From contig CALGRQ010000210.1 in the NCBI GenBank assembly GCA_937880795.1, positions 1 through 7,277 of the forward strand: a DNA stretch of 7,277 bases. Direction: 5' to 3'. The notes below the pieces were generated by a model. The model did no database searches, had not been told where the DNA came from, and was given only the letters and a program-made list of their open reading frames with translations. Numbering within the stretch: the first letter of the stretch is position 1; each line of letters begins with the position of its first letter. The stretch is from an uncultured Dyadobacter sp. (GTDB lineage: Bacteria > Bacteroidota > Bacteroidia > Cytophagales > Spirosomataceae). The translations under genes and the position numbers were made by a program. Positions 6,676-7,277 of the stretch are shown here, in pieces.

Positions 6676-7083
6676 ATGATTAATAATAGTAATGAAAATT
6701 CCCTGATGGATGATGCCAACTCACCTGAGTTGAATCGTAAGATGATGGGATTGGTGTCTGAGGATTTTATTAAAGTTTCGGATCAGTTAAAAGAGGCATC
6801 CTATCAGATTCGTAAAAGGGGGTTCTCCGACTTTCCAATATTTGTATTGGCCTATACCGAGGTAGAATTGGGAGCACTGCTGATTGGAGCAGGTGAAATT
6901 AATGAAAACCGATATAGCTATCGGGCCTCTTATATGCAGGATTTTGTAGATCGGAAGCTGATCGGAGAAGAGTCTGTGGAAGCATTTAAGGAAAATTATA
7001 AGAATGCAGACGAATATTGTTGCCTTTTTACGCTCCTGGGCGATTTTTCAGGGTTTATATACGTCCCTTATCCGGAAGACTAG
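6676..7083 (+). CDS. Conserved-type hypothetical protein, 135 residues
   Basis: I do not recognise a named family. The product is acidic and soluble, without signal peptide or membrane segment. Residues 27-50 form a likely amphipathic helix (VSEDFIKVSDQLKEASYQIRKRGF is the region), followed by an apparent strand FPIFVLAY (53-60), ELGALLIGAG (64-73), a helix MQDFVDRKLI (87-96), VEAFKENYKN (101-110) and a hydrophobic end YCCLFTLLGDFSGFIYVPY (114-132) with adjacent Cys115 and Cys116. The alternation suggests a small alpha/beta fold. It resembles, from memory, a short Bacteroidota-restricted protein with a QIRK..SD.PIFV pattern and a C-terminal FVPYP. Met11 (6706) is an alternative start and the first ten residues are low complexity (Asn/Ser). 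It lies 109 bases after the dehydrogenase on the same strand. Function unknown. Confidence 0.78.
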   Translation: MINNSNENSLMDDANSPELNRKMMGLVSEDFIKVSDQLKEASYQIRKRGFSDFPIFVLAYTEVELGALLIGAGEINENRYSYRASYMQDFVDRKLIGEESVEAFKENYKNADEYCCLFTLLGDFSGFIYVPYPED

Positions 7084-7117
7084 TTACCGTTGAGTAGATA
7101 TATGGGTCAGATGTTAT

Positions 7118-7138
7118 TAATTGATTGAAAATCAATTA
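7118..7138. repeat. AT-rich 9-bp hairpin downstream of the hypothetical gene
   Basis: Arms TAATTGATT (7118-7126) and AATCAATTA (7130-7138) are perfectly complementary around a 3-base loop. No T-run follows on the plus strand, so it is a poor intrinsic terminator; it could be a weak mRNA 3'-end structure or an operator for the next gene. Confidence 0.4.
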
Positions 7139-7140
7139 TA

Positions 7141-7168
7141 TTGGATGGTATATTGATGTTTTAATTTG
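7141..7168 (+). promoter_or_regulatory. Possible promoter for the right-edge gene
   Basis: TTG at 7141-7143 is followed after 17 bases by TTAATTTG (7161-7168), one mismatch from TAnnTTTG. Transcription would start near 7175, a few bases before the ATG at 7182. Spacing is right, but the AT-rich context makes chance matches likely. Confidence 0.3.
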
Positions 7169-7181
7169 TCAGCCAGCAATC

Positions 7182-7277
7182 ATGGGACCTCAGCTACTAT
7201 TCGAAAAGGAACTCGAATCCATATTCATTCAAAAGTTTCCTGCGTTTCCTGAAAACGTAAAAGAAGCCATTGCGCAG
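7182..7277 (+). CDS. Start of an unidentified gene, cut by the right edge
   Basis: An ATG at 7182 opens a frame that runs without stop for 32 codons to the window end. The visible peptide begins MGPQLLFEKELESIF and continues through QKFPAFPENVKEAIAQ, an amphipathic, charged segment. Its wording (KFP.FPENVKE) recalls the cytoplasmic N-terminus of small Bacteroidota membrane proteins, but the hydrophobic part would lie beyond the window, so this is only a guess. The 98-base gap after the previous gene contains a hairpin and a possible promoter. Confidence 0.6.
   Translation, partial: MGPQLLFEKELESIFIQKFPAFPENVKEAIAQ

Overview
The window reads as a chromosomal segment from a member of the Bacteroidota, most likely a free-living or environmental lineage of the Cytophagales/Sphingobacteriales type. 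The support is moderate GC content, very weak Shine-Dalgarno signals, matches to the Bacteroidota -7 element (TAnnTTTG), an abundance of Tat-exported sugar enzymes, and protein families typical of the phylum. There are no RNA genes, insertion sequences, phage genes or CRISPR arrays.

Left block (1-3176, all minus strand). The left edge cuts an outer-membrane beta-barrel protein whose start is at 791. A spacer of about 300 bases follows. It holds that gene's likely promoter and a strong intrinsic terminator (987-1027) that ends the next transcription unit. That unit contains a cytoplasmic Gfo/Idh/MocA dehydrogenase resembling IolW/YdgJ (1099-2136) and, upstream of it, a Tat-exported TIM-barrel sugar isomerase/epimerase-like protein (2223-3176).

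Divergent gene (3429-4721, plus). Across a 252-base intergenic region lies a second, Tat-exported Gfo/Idh/MocA oxidoreductase. Together with the two minus-strand genes it forms a compact set of two dehydrogenases and one isomerase. I infer that it works on sugars, inositols or oxidised (keto) glycosides, partly outside the cytoplasm. The substrate cannot be read from the sequence.

Right block (4850-7277, plus). tsaE encodes the ATPase for tRNA t6A modification. It is followed by an alanine dehydrogenase/transhydrogenase family gene, an uncharacterised 135-residue protein, and the first 32 codons of a further gene. These look like core chromosomal genes rather than an accessory island.

The most interesting observations are active-site departures. 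The protein that would be called alanine dehydrogenase lacks the family's catalytic His (Asn instead) and appears to have lost the second Lys of the KVKEP motif. The IolW-like dehydrogenase has Asn where the catalytic Asp is expected. The TIM-barrel protein lacks two of the four usual metal ligands. tsaE also has a -7 element so close to its ATG that a leaderless mRNA is likely. I see no evidence of a wholly new multi-gene defence or mobile system.
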